Below are positions 19,583-29,174 of a stretch of DNA of 64,000 nt, piece by piece (the stretch's first letter is position 1; each line of letters starts with the position of its first letter). The DNA is from SW132 sp038150125 (GTDB taxonomy: Bacteria > Bacteroidota > Rhodothermia > Balneolales > Balneolaceae). Location of the stretch: the NCBI RefSeq assembly GCF_038150125.1, contig NZ_JBBVMF010000023.1, positions 11,463 through 75,462 of the forward strand, given 5' to 3'. The notes under the pieces are model-generated. The model was not told the origin of the DNA. It made no database searches and was given only the letters and a program-made list of their open reading frames with translations. A program made the translations under genes and the position numbers.

Positions 19583-20577
19583 ATGTTAAGAAGAATAAGT
19601 GGAAAGCTGCAAAGGTCCGCGTTTACTTTAGCGGGAAGAATTGGTGCATGTAAAATTGAGGATACCATAGTACTGGCAGGCTCACCCCGCTCAGGAACAA
19701 CGCTTTTACTCGAGTCGCTGCATAAATTGCACGGTTACAAAGCGATAAATGAGCCTCTGATCAAAAAGAAAATCCGAAAAAAGTATGGGTTTACTCTTCG
19801 AAGTTACATCGCCGGCGGACATTGGTGCCTGATCAGAAAAAATTTTTAACTCGTGTACTTCAAGGACAAATGGATCAATCCGCCCGGTGGTTATTCGATG
19901 CAGAAACTTTTTCAGGACGCATTATTGAACATAGTCAAAGAGATAAGCTTCTCGTTAAGTTCTGTCGAATTAACCGGATGCTGCCCTGGTTTGCAGAACA
20001 GTTTGATGTCCGAGGGATCATTTTCATTATTCGGCATCCATGTGCAGTGGTAAATTCAATGATGCGATTCGGACAATGGGACAAATGGACCTGGGAATAC
20101 GTTATCAAAGATTCAGTCGCATCTCCTACAGTACAAATTGATCATCTTCCTGATTCTGTTCAAAACACTTTTGCCCCGGTTATAAATCGTATATCGACAA
20201 AAACTGAAGCACTTACTCTTATGTGGTGACTGGATCACTATCTGCCGCTCATCCATTCCAACCGGCACCCATGGACGCTTGTACCCTATGAAAAGCTGAT
20301 AGCACAAAGTCAATCAGAACTCAGTAGAATTTGCACTGCACTTGGAGCTGATGTAAATAAGGATTTTTTAAAAACTCTGGATAAGCCCTCCTCTTCAGTA
20401 AAAGAAAAGGCAAAAGAAGATGCCGATGCTCAGCTTTCAAAATGGAAGAATCAGCTTACACAAAAGCAAATTGATGACACCCTCTCAATTATAGAAGAAA
20501 CATGTTTATCCAGGTTTTATTCTGATTCTGCCGAGCCGGATTATCAGCAGCTAATGTTGCTACAGCAGAATAATTAA
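19583..20577 (+). pseudogene. sulfotransferase pseudogene (frameshift plus in-frame TGA)
   Basis: The first frame (19583-19849) has the PAPS loop LAGSPRSGTTLLLESL. The reading then moves to another frame near 19820-19850, at an A6/T5 run, and continues with FIIRHPCAVVNSMMRFGQW, the 3'-phosphate motif. At 20227-20229 a TGA follows LMW, after which the same frame continues with WTLVPYEKLIAQSQSEL, KWKNQLTQKQIDDT and a natural stop TAA at 20575-20577. All pieces together would give a full-length sulfotransferase of about 330 residues. Two separate lesions argue for a true pseudogene rather than a single sequencing error. A TGA suppressor or recoding is possible but unsupported. Confidence 0.8.
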
Positions 20578-21404
20578 GAATGCACTTTAGTAAACGTAGT
20601 GTGATAAGAAAACGAGTGGTGGTCAATTGATTAATCCACCTAACCAAAACATTTCAGTTATTACGTAAAAGAAATTTATACTTTCTTTGGTCATCTTTGA
20701 TACAGAAAAAGCTTTCACCAATTTTATGTGATTTCTTATTCTTTTTGCTGGAAATGTTGTTCATTTACTATGTGTCAATCATGATAGGGTTTGTTCATTT
20801 TGGTATTATCGTAGCAAAGCCTGACCTTTTACAATTTGTCATTTAGATACCGCATACTTCCGGTTCCGGACGCAGTAGGTGATATACCTCATTTACCCTT
20901 GTTCTGTATTTAAATTCCAAAGCACAGAGCACCTATCCTAAGTTCCTTATACTGTTTAACAGTGACAACTATGTCACATCCACATTTTCCCTCATTAGCA
21001 GATAGTAGCAAATGTACGTAAGAGGGGTGTGCCGCCATCCCATCAGCCATCCACTCAAACGGTCCAGGCTGTTCAAATCTCAAAGAATAGCGCTGAAATG
21101 AGTTGCCCGGATATAAGTAACCAAAATCATTTATTTGCAAAGATAAATCGTGAGGCACGTTAAAAACACACTGTCGTGTAGCATATTTCCGCTTTTTTCC
21201 TGTGGATTGAATGCTTCCGGTTCACTACCATTTCCGGACACTCAACCGATAACTCTCAATAAATTGTTTATCTTTGGCATGGCAGCAGCCTCACCGTCCT
21301 GATTTGCGGGCACAACATGTGACCGGAACGTACGCCAACAAATATTTTACAGCCTTAATCACTTTTGCGGATATTGCACTCATAACCCCGATAAAATAGA
21401 TTTT
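20578..21404. other. gene-free stretch
   Basis: No gene is supported in about 830 bp. An 82-codon open frame on the minus strand (20910-21158) has no recognisable motif and no plausible start signal. The region may hold decayed sequence upstream of the next sulfotransferase gene. Confidence 0.5.
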
Positions 21405-22154
21405 ATGCCGGTACATTTAGAAAAGGGTTTAGGATTCGTGCACATACCGCGGAACGGCGGTACCTATGTTGAGCATCTGATGGGAGTTCACAAAAAAAGG
21501 CCTGACTGGGGCCTGGGCTCCAAGAATTTGAATCGGTCAGCCGATTTGGAGTTTCTGATCGGGAGCGATACACAACACCTTTCATACGCAGACATGCTCG
21601 ATCTGCTGGGCGAAAAGGGATTGTCCTTAAAATGGTTTGCCATTATTCGAAATCCGCAGGAAAGGCTTATAAGTGTCATCTGCTATATGCTGAACCGACC
21701 GGGAGCATTAACATCGAAAAAAAGATTGCTCGGCAGTTTCAGGACTATTTTCAAATTGTGGCTCAAATTCTATTTTAAAAATATAGGCTCCGGTTTGTTG
21801 CATCTGAGGGGAAACCGGCAAGTAAATATTTACAGCCCTGTGATCCAGCATTTAATGCCTCAGCATCTGTACCTTAACCTCGAGGGCAGTGAAATCAAAG
21901 GTCCCCTTCCTGATGTCGATCTTTACCCATTTCAGGAAATCAGCCGCATTGGCGACCATGTTCAGGGCCTGGATTCTGAAATTGCCGGCGGCAAAATCCC
22001 GAACAAATCAAAAGAGAAGCCTTCGCCTGATGAATTTAATCTTAAACTTATTCGATGGTTTACACTTTTGTTTTACAGAAAAGACTGGAAGCTATATCAT
22101 AAAACCCTTGACCGCTGGGAAAAAACTGGAGAACCTTTGAAGGTAGCTCAATAA
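21405..22154 (+). CDS. sulfotransferase family 2-type protein
   Basis: A 249-residue protein with the pattern of Golgi-type/bacterial carbohydrate sulfotransferases (Sulfotransfer_2). GLGFVHIPRNGGTYVEHLMG (about 9-28) is the 5'-phosphosulfate loop, normally H-I-P-K-x-G-G-T, here with Arg in place of Lys. KWFAIIRNPQERLISVICYM (about 75-94) is the 3'-phosphate motif R-x-P-x-x-R-x-x-S. It should use PAPS to sulfate a glycan at the cytoplasmic face. The ATG at 21405 is the first in frame and sits directly before the conserved core. The next gene, a TupA-like ATP-grasp, follows after 89 bp on the same strand. Confidence 0.82.
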   Translation: MPVHLEKGLGFVHIPRNGGTYVEHLMGVHKKRPDWGLGSKNLNRSADLEFLIGSDTQHLSYADMLDLLGEKGLSLKWFAIIRNPQERLISVICYMLNRPGALTSKKRLLGSFRTIFKLWLKFYFKNIGSGLLHLRGNRQVNIYSPVIQHLMPQHLYLNLEGSEIKGPLPDVDLYPFQEISRIGDHVQGLDSEIAGGKIPNKSKEKPSPDEFNLKLIRWFTLLFYRKDWKLYHKTLDRWEKTGEPLKVAQ

Positions 22155-22243
22155 CCATGAATTCTAAACGATACGGATCCGCCGGAAAAGTTTTCGTGAT
22201 GCAGATCAATGATTACATGAACGAATTGCAGGGTCAATACTAA

Positions 22244-23230
22244 ATGAATCTAAAAACAACTTTAAAAAAGTACCTGAGACGTGTTCTGTTCCGTCTCCTT
22301 CCGGAACTCCGGTCGCTGGATACCGGGCAGAAGGAACTCAGGTTTGATATGAATCATCTTACAGATCACTACGACACCCACTCACCTGAATTTCTAAAAA
22401 AAAGAGATGCTGAGCTCATCAAAAGACGGTTCAGAAAAATACTGAGTTATGAGCCCGATCTGGAAAATCCGAAAACGTTTAACGAGAAAACCCAGTGGCT
22501 GAAAATTCACTACAGAAAAAAGGGCATCCATAAGCTCGCTGATAAATATGCAGTCAGGAACTACCTGTCAGGCCTGGGATATGAAAAATACCTGAATACG
22601 TTATTTGGGGTTTACACATCTTCAGAGGAACTGCTCGAAGACTGGAAAAACCTGCCATCATCATTTGTCGTGAAGGCAAACCACTGGAGCGGAGGTAATT
22701 TTATAATCCGGGATAAAGAAACATTCAATAAAAACAAGCTCAAAAAGCTGGATGAATGGATGCGTAAAAATTATTACCACTTCCGGCGCTGGGGCGAATG
22801 GGTCTATAAAGATATTGAGCCATGCATTATTGCAGAAAAGTATTTGACAACCGGAAGCTCCGGAGATGTTAAAGATTTCAGGCTGCTATGTTTTAACGGC
22901 AAGGTCAAATACATCACCGTTGATGTCGACACACTTGGCAATACAAAAAGAGCTTTTTACGATCTCAACTGGCAGAAACAAGACTTTACGATAAAAAGGC
23001 CAATCTACCCGGGCGAAATTACCCGGCCGGCGGCTCTGGACGAAATGATCCGGTTTGCCGAAACCGTCTCCAAAGACCACCCTTTTTTACGGGTAGATCT
23101 CTATATCCCTGATTCAGGACAAATCGTATTCGGGGAGCTGACGTTTTTCCATCAAAGTGGATTTGGAGAGTTCATTCCGCAGCGATGGGACAGAAAGCTT
23201 GGAGATCTGATCGATCTGCCCCTGGCATAA
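22244..23230 (+). CDS. TupA-like ATP-grasp protein
   Basis: A 328-residue protein matching the TupA-like ATP-grasp family found in polysaccharide and teichuronopeptide loci. Signature parts are NPKTFNEKTQWLKIHYRKKG (about 85-104), KLADKYAVRNYLSGLGYEKY, SSFVVKANHWSGGNFIIRDK (the ATP-binding strand region), IIAEKYLTTGSSGDVKDFRL and, near the end, FLRVDLYIPDSGQIVFGELT, where ATP-grasp enzymes place their metal-binding acidic residues. These proteins are believed to ligate an amino acid or similar group to a carboxyl group of the glycan, with ATP. No membrane segment is apparent. It is probably co-transcribed with the sulfotransferase gene upstream. Confidence 0.85.
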   Translation: MNLKTTLKKYLRRVLFRLLPELRSLDTGQKELRFDMNHLTDHYDTHSPEFLKKRDAELIKRRFRKILSYEPDLENPKTFNEKTQWLKIHYRKKGIHKLADKYAVRNYLSGLGYEKYLNTLFGVYTSSEELLEDWKNLPSSFVVKANHWSGGNFIIRDKETFNKNKLKKLDEWMRKNYYHFRRWGEWVYKDIEPCIIAEKYLTTGSSGDVKDFRLLCFNGKVKYITVDVDTLGNTKRAFYDLNWQKQDFTIKRPIYPGEITRPAALDEMIRFAETVSKDHPFLRVDLYIPDSGQIVFGELTFFHQSGFGEFIPQRWDRKLGDLIDLPLA

Positions 23231-23741
23231 ATGCAAAAAAGAGCTGAATCCGGCGTCATCACTTTTCCCGCTGCACCTGAGACCTCCGCATTCAGGCAGC
23301 CTCCATGGCCTGGCGAACAGAGTGTTTTCTGCACATATGCCGGTCAGGAATAAACAGCAATTTTCCACTTCTCAGATCCCACTTAAGTCCGGGCATAAAT
23401 GCCGTCAGGCATGATTAATACACCGTGGCAAAACCTTGAACATCGTGCGTGCCTGCGGCACTTCACCTGTAAGAAAAACCCTCCGGAAGTTCGAAAATCC
23501 TGGAGAGTTCACCCAGTAGTAGCAAGTCAACTTGGATAGTACATTTGTAAAACCAAAAATAGACTTTTTAGACAACCTTGTTATAAGATACCGGCGTGTC
23601 GAAGGCACATATTGTTAATTCCGGAGCTTCTTCATAACAACTAAACTGCCTCTTCATACTCTAGGAATATTTCTTCCACATCTTTTCCAATCTATAGATG
23701 AAATTGCAGCTATCACGCTTCCTGAATGGACCATTAAAACA
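23231..23741. other. gene-free stretch with the first REP-type hairpins
   Basis: This stretch contains ATGCCGTCAGGCATGA (23399-23414) and CGTGCCTGCGGCACTT (23448-23463), the same hairpin classes found around the transposase gene downstream, plus a degenerate one near 23593 (CGTGTCGAAGGCAC). It has no coding region. Confidence 0.65.
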
Positions 23742-24180
23742 CCCAAAACCCCAATGCCTTCAGGCATGACTGATTTTATAACCCCGGGTGGCCCGAAGGG
23801 CGCCGCAGGCGAAACCCGGGGGCACTCAGAGCCACTACGATATGTGAATGCCGTAGGCATGGACCATGCACCGGGAAAGACCATACGTGCCTATGGCACT
23901 TGCTTTCAGAACAGTCGCCAAGTTCCCCGGAATGAATTCCGGGGTTATAAAATTCCAGCGTGCCTCTGGCACTTTTTTTTTGACTGGAAATTATCTGTGA
24001 TCAAGCAGATTAGAAGTTCCAGTGCGTTCTGGATTTACTTTTACAGGCCACTTTTCAAGGAAATGCAGTAGTCGTTTCCTTCTCAAAACCTCCTTCCCAG
24101 CCCACCACCCAATGCCGTCAGGCATGACCCATCTATAACCCCGGGTGAGCCCGCAGGGCGCCGCAGGCGTAACCCGGGGG
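23742..24180. repeat. 439-bp direct repeat, left copy, with REP-type hairpins
   Basis: This segment is repeated almost perfectly at 25081-25519 (offset 1339 bp, only a handful of substitutions). It contains hairpins at 23754-23769 (ATGCCTTCAGGCATGA), 23848-23860, 23886-23900, 23959-23973 and 24112-24127, and two long CCCCGGGT ... ACCCGGGG stems with a GGCGCC core. The 105-codon open frame inside is identical in both copies because the repeat is, and is not a believable protein. Confidence 0.85.
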
Positions 24181-24278
24181 CACTCAGCGCCACTACGAAA
24201 TGTGAATGCCGTAGGCATGGACAACATTGCATAACCAGAGTCCAGATTAATCCTATGGGAAGGGCCAATCCAGCAGAT

Positions 24279-24740
24279 TCAAATCAATTCTGTAAAAATA
24301 TATTGATCATCATAATCGATCTCGAACTTTTTCAGAAACATTAAATACTCCTCTTTGAAGGTCATCTTTTGGTGATGCTTTCCCTGATTCTGAATATATC
24401 TGAAAGTCTTTTCTACATGAGAGTGCCCAAGTGTAAAACTGCCAAAACCGGGCTGCCACTCAAACCTGTGAGTCAATAGTTCCGATTGGTTAATCCATTT
24501 GGAAGATTTGGCTTTAACGGATCTCATAACGTCTGAAATACATACTATTGGACTGAATCCAAAAAAACAATGAACATGGTCTTCAACACCGTTGACGATT
24601 ATAGTTTTGCACCCCGAATCGTTTATCAGATTTCCCATCACACCAAAGAGAGTTTGCCTCCACTCTGATTGGATTTTTGCGCGGCGATACTTTACCGGAA
24701 ATGTAGTGTGAACATAGTTCTGAAAATAGGTATTTGCCAT
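24279..24740 (-). CDS. IS200/IS605-type Y1 transposase, candidate RAYT
   Basis: A 153-residue HUH single-strand transposase of the TnpA/REP-associated tyrosine transposase superfamily. It shows the N-terminal VHTTFPVKYRRAKIQ, the HUH metal motif in VEDHVHCFFGF (about 52-62), SVKAKSSKWINQSELL, FEWQPGFGSFTLGHSHVEKT and the nucleophile helix FRYIQNQGKHHQK with the candidate catalytic Tyr. Length is normal and the frame intact. No TnpB lies nearby. It sits in the middle of an array of 16 small hairpins and between two 439-bp direct repeats, which is the context expected for a RAYT acting on REP sequences. The start is the ATG at 24740. Confidence 0.88.
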   Translation of the reverse strand: MANTYFQNYVHTTFPVKYRRAKIQSEWRQTLFGVMGNLINDSGCKTIIVNGVEDHVHCFFGFSPIVCISDVMRSVKAKSSKWINQSELLTHRFEWQPGFGSFTLGHSHVEKTFRYIQNQGKHHQKMTFKEEYLMFLKKFEIDYDDQYIFTELI

Positions 24741-25080
24741 AACTCTCCTCTCTCTTCAGTTGATTTAGGTTTTATTTGCAATTAGGGCAAAGTGACCAAA
24801 AAAATCAAGCCTTAAAAAGAATTGGACGTGCCTATGGCACTTGCTTTCAGAACAGTCGCCTAGTTCCCCGAAATGAATTCCGGGGTTATAAGATGCCGGC
24901 GTGCCGAGGGCACTTGGATTCGGTTTAGGTATACAAAAACTCACTCCACACCAGGTTTTGTGTCAACTTTAAACCTCTAAGGTTTCATCCGGGGTTTAAT
25001 TCTTAATTCAATATCTGGGTTTTCCTAAAACATCCCGTTTCAGGGCGTGAACGTTTCTTTTCCATTGAGTCTACCTTTTT
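24741..25080. other. gene-free stretch with partial REP module
   Basis: Positions 24827-24915 repeat part of the flanking direct repeat: CGTGCCTATGGCACTT, TTCCCCGAAATGAATTCCGG and CGTGCCGAGGGCACTT in the same order and spacing. So a shortened third copy of the hairpin module lies upstream of the transposase gene. The rest is AT-rich with no gene. Confidence 0.7.
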
Positions 25081-25519
25081 CCCAAAACCCCAATGCCGTC
25101 AGGCATGACCGATTTTATAACCCCGGGTGGCCCGAAGGGCGCCGCAGGCGAAACCCGGGGACACTCAGAGCCACTACGATATGTGAATGCCGTAGGCATG
25201 GACCATGCACCGGGAAAGACCATACGTGCCTATGGCACTTGCTTTCAGAACAGTCGCCAAGTTCCCCGGAATGAATTCCGGGGTTATAAAATTCCAGCGT
25301 GCCTCTGGCACTTTTTTTTTGACTGGAAATTATCTGTGATCAAGCAGATTAGAAGTTCCAGTGCGTTCTGGATTTACTTTTACAGGCCACTTTTCAAGGA
25401 AATGCAGTAGTCGTTTCCTTCTCAAAACCTCCTTCCCAGCCCACCACCCAATGCCGTCAGGCATGACTCATCTATAACCCCGGGTGAGCCAGCAGGGCGC
25501 CGCAGGCGTAACCCGGGGG
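25081..25519. repeat. 439-bp direct repeat, right copy, with REP-type hairpins
   Basis: This is the near-identical partner of 23742-24180. Hairpins lie at 25093-25108, 25187-25199, 25225-25239, 25298-25312 and 25451-25466. Similarity stops just after the CCCGGGGG at 25519, although another hairpin, AATGCCATAGGCATGG, follows at about 25544. Confidence 0.85.
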
Positions 25520-25657
25520 TCCAGCGCCGCTACAACAATAGGAATGCCATAGGCATGGGCGATAGAACGGGCGTCACTTCCGGCATAGGGCCTATTTACA
25601 GCACTTTCTACAGATCCGGGAGGGTTCCGTCTCTGACCGGCTGCGTCAACCCGAGTA

Positions 25658-26266
25658 TCACTTCGGCTTTTTAATTCCTGACCCGACAATACGGGGTGGA
25701 AGCATCAGTGATTTTATTTCAACCTCATCCATGCCTTCAAAGAAAACCTCCTTGTACGTCTGAGGACTGAACCGGTAATAATCTCCGGGATAATCGTGTA
25801 TCTGGAATGTTATGGTTGATGTAAAAAACAGGTTCATATACTGGTGAAATCTCAGGCGCCTCAAATAGGGGACTTTGTCGAGCATTAATCTGTATTTTTC
25901 AACCTTGTAGTCTTTATAACCCGGCGTTCCAATTGCGATAAACCCGCCGGGCTTGGTAACCCTCCTGATTTCAGATAGCGTCTTCCAGAAAAATTTGTCG
26001 TGTTCCAGCATGGCATTGCAGAGAACACCGTCAAATTGTTCATCTTCGAACATGTCCATCGAATTGGCGTTCCCTTTATAAATCTTGTACTCCTCCAATG
26101 TATGAGGTCCGTCAAGATTTATCCCCACTTTTTCTTTCACATTATCCAGCGCCTTCATGCGAAGAAGGCTTTTCGATGAAGGTGTGGCGCCTACTTCCAG
26201 TACCGAACCGGTAATATTTCGTTTTGAACAGATACGTTCAAATTCCTCGTAAATTTTTGGATGCAT
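25658..26266 (-). CDS. class I SAM-dependent methyltransferase
   Basis: A 202-residue methyltransferase of the Methyltransf_11 kind. Motif I is SVLEVGATPSSKSL (about 21-34), slightly unusual with Ala-Thr-Pro after the first Gly. An acidic residue follows the second strand (GINLDGPHT), FDGVLCNAMLEHDKFFWKTL is the motif before the catalytic region, and ITRP-like RRVTKPGGFIAIGTPGY is motif III. It probably methylates a sugar of the polysaccharide. The C-terminus (GSGIKKPK) ends just outside the REP array, so the gene's 3' end may have been reshaped by repeat insertion, but length is normal. The ATG at 26266 is used. Confidence 0.85.
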   Translation of the reverse strand: MHPKIYEEFERICSKRNITGSVLEVGATPSSKSLLRMKALDNVKEKVGINLDGPHTLEEYKIYKGNANSMDMFEDEQFDGVLCNAMLEHDKFFWKTLSEIRRVTKPGGFIAIGTPGYKDYKVEKYRLMLDKVPYLRRLRFHQYMNLFFTSTITFQIHDYPGDYYRFSPQTYKEVFFEGMDEVEIKSLMLPPRIVGSGIKKPK

Positions 26267-26827
26267 AATGTCAGTTATCGGGCTTGATGGCTAAAATCTA
26301 AATCTCTTAAAATATAATTATTGGATTCGTCTGCGGTCAAAACAGATGCTGGAATGGTGCAGTGACACTCCTCAAAGCGAATTTAACGCCTTTTTTAATA
26401 TTTAATGTCCGGTGAAGCCGGCATAACATTACAGATTATATTCCGGACTTTCACGCAATAAGTCAATTACCTGCATTGTGATTTGCTGTTGCGCGTCAAA
26501 TGTCGTGATATCATTTCCTGGACTATATTAAATGAAAAGATGTTTATCCTACACCCAAGACATCAACGCGAACAGGCCGATACATCATAGACAAATGGAA
26601 CGGAAAGTAGAATTGAGTATTTTTTTAATATCTTAAGTAATAAATCGACCGATAACTACAGTCAGTGGCATTGATCGACAAAAGGTCATCTTTACCTCTA
26701 AATTACTGATTCATATCATTCATAGAACTTTTTCAGGCGAAATATTCAGATTTCATGAATACACACGTAAACTTTCTGTGCGATGCACGCTCAAAGATCG
26801 AACGTGTAAAAATTTAAATTTTTCTGC
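26267..26827. other. gene-free divergent intergenic region
   Basis: These 560 AT-rich bp lie between the minus-strand methyltransferase and the plus-strand GT4 gene. Promoters for both should be here, but I cannot point to convincing boxes. Confidence 0.5.
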
Positions 26828-28084
26828 ATGGCTGAGAAGTACAACGTTTTAATTCTGATCGAGAGAATTTACCGCGCAAACGGCGGTGCATCCACGAGCC
26901 TCGATCTGGCTGAGGCGGTTAACCGCCTCGGACATAACGGGCAGCTGGGTATCGCCACCGGAAGCGCCTTAAAGCTGAGGTTTGAATCTCGTTTAAGGCT
27001 CATCAAAGATACAGGGACGGTCGTTCCGGTTGAAAACATTTATTCGATGCCTGATTCATGGCCCATCAGAAGCAGCATGGAAAAGAATGCGGATAACACG
27101 TCCTACCTGAATCCCGGCATCTGGAAAACGCGGATTGTCGGATTTATAGAAAATCGCGAAGAAGCATTTCAGCAAGTTCTTTCCGAGGCAGATCTGGTGA
27201 TTGACGCCTGCATGCTGCCCGCAGATACCTTCAGCGAAATAAAGAAATATACCTCAGCGCCCGTAATTTACAACCATAACGGTTCTCCCGATGCGGTTGA
27301 CAACTACTGGATCAGCGACTACCACCTTTCTGAGGAGGAGTTTTCATCTTCCGGTAAATACAGCATCTTTTGCAGCCGGTACGACGGGATCTTATTCCAG
27401 GCACACGACCAGGCGGCGGAATGTGCCAACAGAGGGGCGATGTCAGCCAAAAATTGTTTTGTTGTTCCGCCATCCTGCCTGGAAAGAGAGGTTCTTGCAG
27501 CCCGGCTGCTCGACAGCCCCTACGATAATGAAAGAAAAGCTTTAGTTCTTGTGGGATCCGTGCAGCACCGGAAGGGACAGGATCTTGCCATTGAAGCCTT
27601 CAAATATATCTCAGATGACTTTCCAGCCCTGGATCTGCATATCGTTGGCGGAGGTTCAGGCTTAGAGTCCGATTACGGAAATAGTCTTAAAAAAATGGCC
27701 GCTGAATCCGGCATCCGGGACAGGGTGTTTTTCCATGGACACCGGGAGGATTACCTCCGTTTTATGGCCCATGCAGACATCCTGATTCAAAGCTCCAGGG
27801 CCGAGGGAGTCTCAAGGATTTTGCGTGAAGCGATGCTGATGAAACTTCCTATTGTCAGCTTCAATATTCCGGGGACATCCTCAACGCTCCAAAGCGGAAA
27901 GGAAGCACTTCTTGCTGAACCTTTGAATACAAAAGAGCTGAGTGAAGCAATTAAAAGGCTGTTGCTGAACAGGGAGCTCACTTTAACAATTGCTGAAGCA
28001 GCTTTTCAGAAATACCTGCTGAACCATTCCCAGCCCGCATATGCGAGTAACATCAGCAGCCTGATCAGCCACCTTTGCGAGTAA
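26828..28084 (+). CDS. GT4 family glycosyltransferase
   Basis: A 418-residue GT-B glycosyltransferase. The N-terminal half has NGGASTSLDLAEAVNRLGH, a Gly-rich loop following the first strand. The donor-binding half starts at LVLVGSVQHRKGQDLAIEAF (about 239-258), continues with LHIVGGGSGLESDYG and RVFFHGHREDYLRFMAHADI, and has the E-x7-E type motif in SRAEGVSRILREAMLMKLPI. It would add one sugar to the lipid-linked glycan at the inner membrane. The start is the ATG at 26828. The gene stands alone on the plus strand, and downstream sequence carries the AATCGGAGGCCGGTT string also seen near 1488. Substrate unknown. Confidence 0.88.
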   Translation: MAEKYNVLILIERIYRANGGASTSLDLAEAVNRLGHNGQLGIATGSALKLRFESRLRLIKDTGTVVPVENIYSMPDSWPIRSSMEKNADNTSYLNPGIWKTRIVGFIENREEAFQQVLSEADLVIDACMLPADTFSEIKKYTSAPVIYNHNGSPDAVDNYWISDYHLSEEEFSSSGKYSIFCSRYDGILFQAHDQAAECANRGAMSAKNCFVVPPSCLEREVLAARLLDSPYDNERKALVLVGSVQHRKGQDLAIEAFKYISDDFPALDLHIVGGGSGLESDYGNSLKKMAAESGIRDRVFFHGHREDYLRFMAHADILIQSSRAEGVSRILREAMLMKLPIVSFNIPGTSSTLQSGKEALLAEPLNTKELSEAIKRLLLNRELTLTIAEAAFQKYLLNHSQPAYASNISSLISHLCE

Positions 28085-28313
28085 ATGCGATGGCTACCTG
28101 AATCGGAGGCCGGTTGAGCAATTGACATGAATCAGTCAACACGAAACACAGTTATCATTCTGCAATCCCGGTTTTTTGTATAAATGTCTTCTTGGAAACC
28201 TGATTTCTGAGAGATCAATCCCTTTTTAACGCTGCAAGGATTGACCCTGGTTATAAGAGATACGTATCTGACCCAGAATCAGGATAAGGTTCAGGCTTCA
28301 GAACCCGGTTTCT

Positions 28314-29174
28314 TTATCCTCTGCTGTATGCATCAATAATAGAATAGGAGCTCTTGTTTGTGATCTCGATCCCTTTTGATTTCGCGTATTCACTAAGCAG
28401 TTCGTGACTTTTAAGTGTCATGGCCTGCAGGTAAAGGAATTCATGCATCGTAGTGGGTTTTGAATCGATTCCGGCATCTCTTCTCAGAATCTCTTTCTCA
28501 CTTTTTTTGTGAAAATGCTCCTCTTCAATGAAAACCTCATTTGTCCTTTGGTCAACATCGATCAAAAACAAATAGGACAGGTCGGCCCCGTAGATTTCAA
28601 TCTCCCTGTAATCGGCCTTGATTGCAGAGTAAAGGGCAATGATCAGCACATTATTAAAAGGAGGGCCAAAATACCCGGTATCATAGAATCTAAAGGCATC
28701 CTTATCTACGGGGCGATAAAGGTTGACTGTTTTCAGCTTTATGATTTCTATGTTCTTGTTGCTGACGCTACTACGTATAAAATTGTAATCCCCGTTATGG
28801 GTGATGATCAGCTGCATCTTCCAGTCAACTTTTTCAAGAGTTTCGAAAACTTTTTTCCTGGTCGTTGCATCGTTCATATTCGGGTCTTCCCGCCACCACG
28901 CGGTGTCTGTCAGAACAATGTATTCAGGTTTTAATGCAAAAAACTGCTCTGCCAGCGGGAATGCGTTCACGCAAATGTGATCTACCTCCTCCTTTCGCTC
29001 CATAATCCCGGGCAGATCTTCCCTGAGCGACGGGCCATTGCCCATCACAACACATTTCCTGTTCCTTTTATTGAACCTGATTTTATTCGCAGAAATCCCG
29101 TCACTTGTCTTCAGAACCATAAGTGCCGGCCTGAGTGTGAACAGCAGATTTTTTATGAACTTCAATATTCCCAA
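28314..29174 (-). CDS. DUF115 / CST-I-like protein, candidate sialyltransferase-fold enzyme
   Basis: A 286-residue protein with an early KCVVMGNGPSLREDLPGIM (about 40-58), followed by VDHICVNAFPLAEQFF, PEYIVLTDTAWW and, later, REIEIYGADLSYLF. The G-N-G-P-S-L loop and the order of the following strands are shared by the Campylobacter CST-I sialyltransferases (GT42) and by DUF115/MptE-like proteins. A late HFHKKSEKE segment could supply the catalytic His of GT42, but I cannot align it with certainty. Because the window also encodes a CMP-nonulosonic acid pathway (45-48 kb), a transferase for that sugar is expected, and this is a reasonable candidate. It is minus-strand and free-standing. Confidence 0.6.
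   Translation of the reverse strand: MGILKFIKNLLFTLRPALMVLKTSDGISANKIRFNKRNRKCVVMGNGPSLREDLPGIMERKEEVDHICVNAFPLAEQFFALKPEYIVLTDTAWWREDPNMNDATTRKKVFETLEKVDWKMQLIITHNGDYNFIRSSVSNKNIEIIKLKTVNLYRPVDKDAFRFYDTGYFGPPFNNVLIIALYSAIKADYREIEIYGADLSYLFLIDVDQRTNEVFIEEEHFHKKSEKEILRRDAGIDSKPTTMHEFLYLQAMTLKSHELLSEYAKSKGIEITNKSSYSIIDAYSRG

Noticed and set aside
23754..24071. 105-codon open frame, identical to one at 25093-25410
   Set aside because: The identity comes from the 439-bp direct repeat; the translation is made of hairpin sequence and has no family motif.
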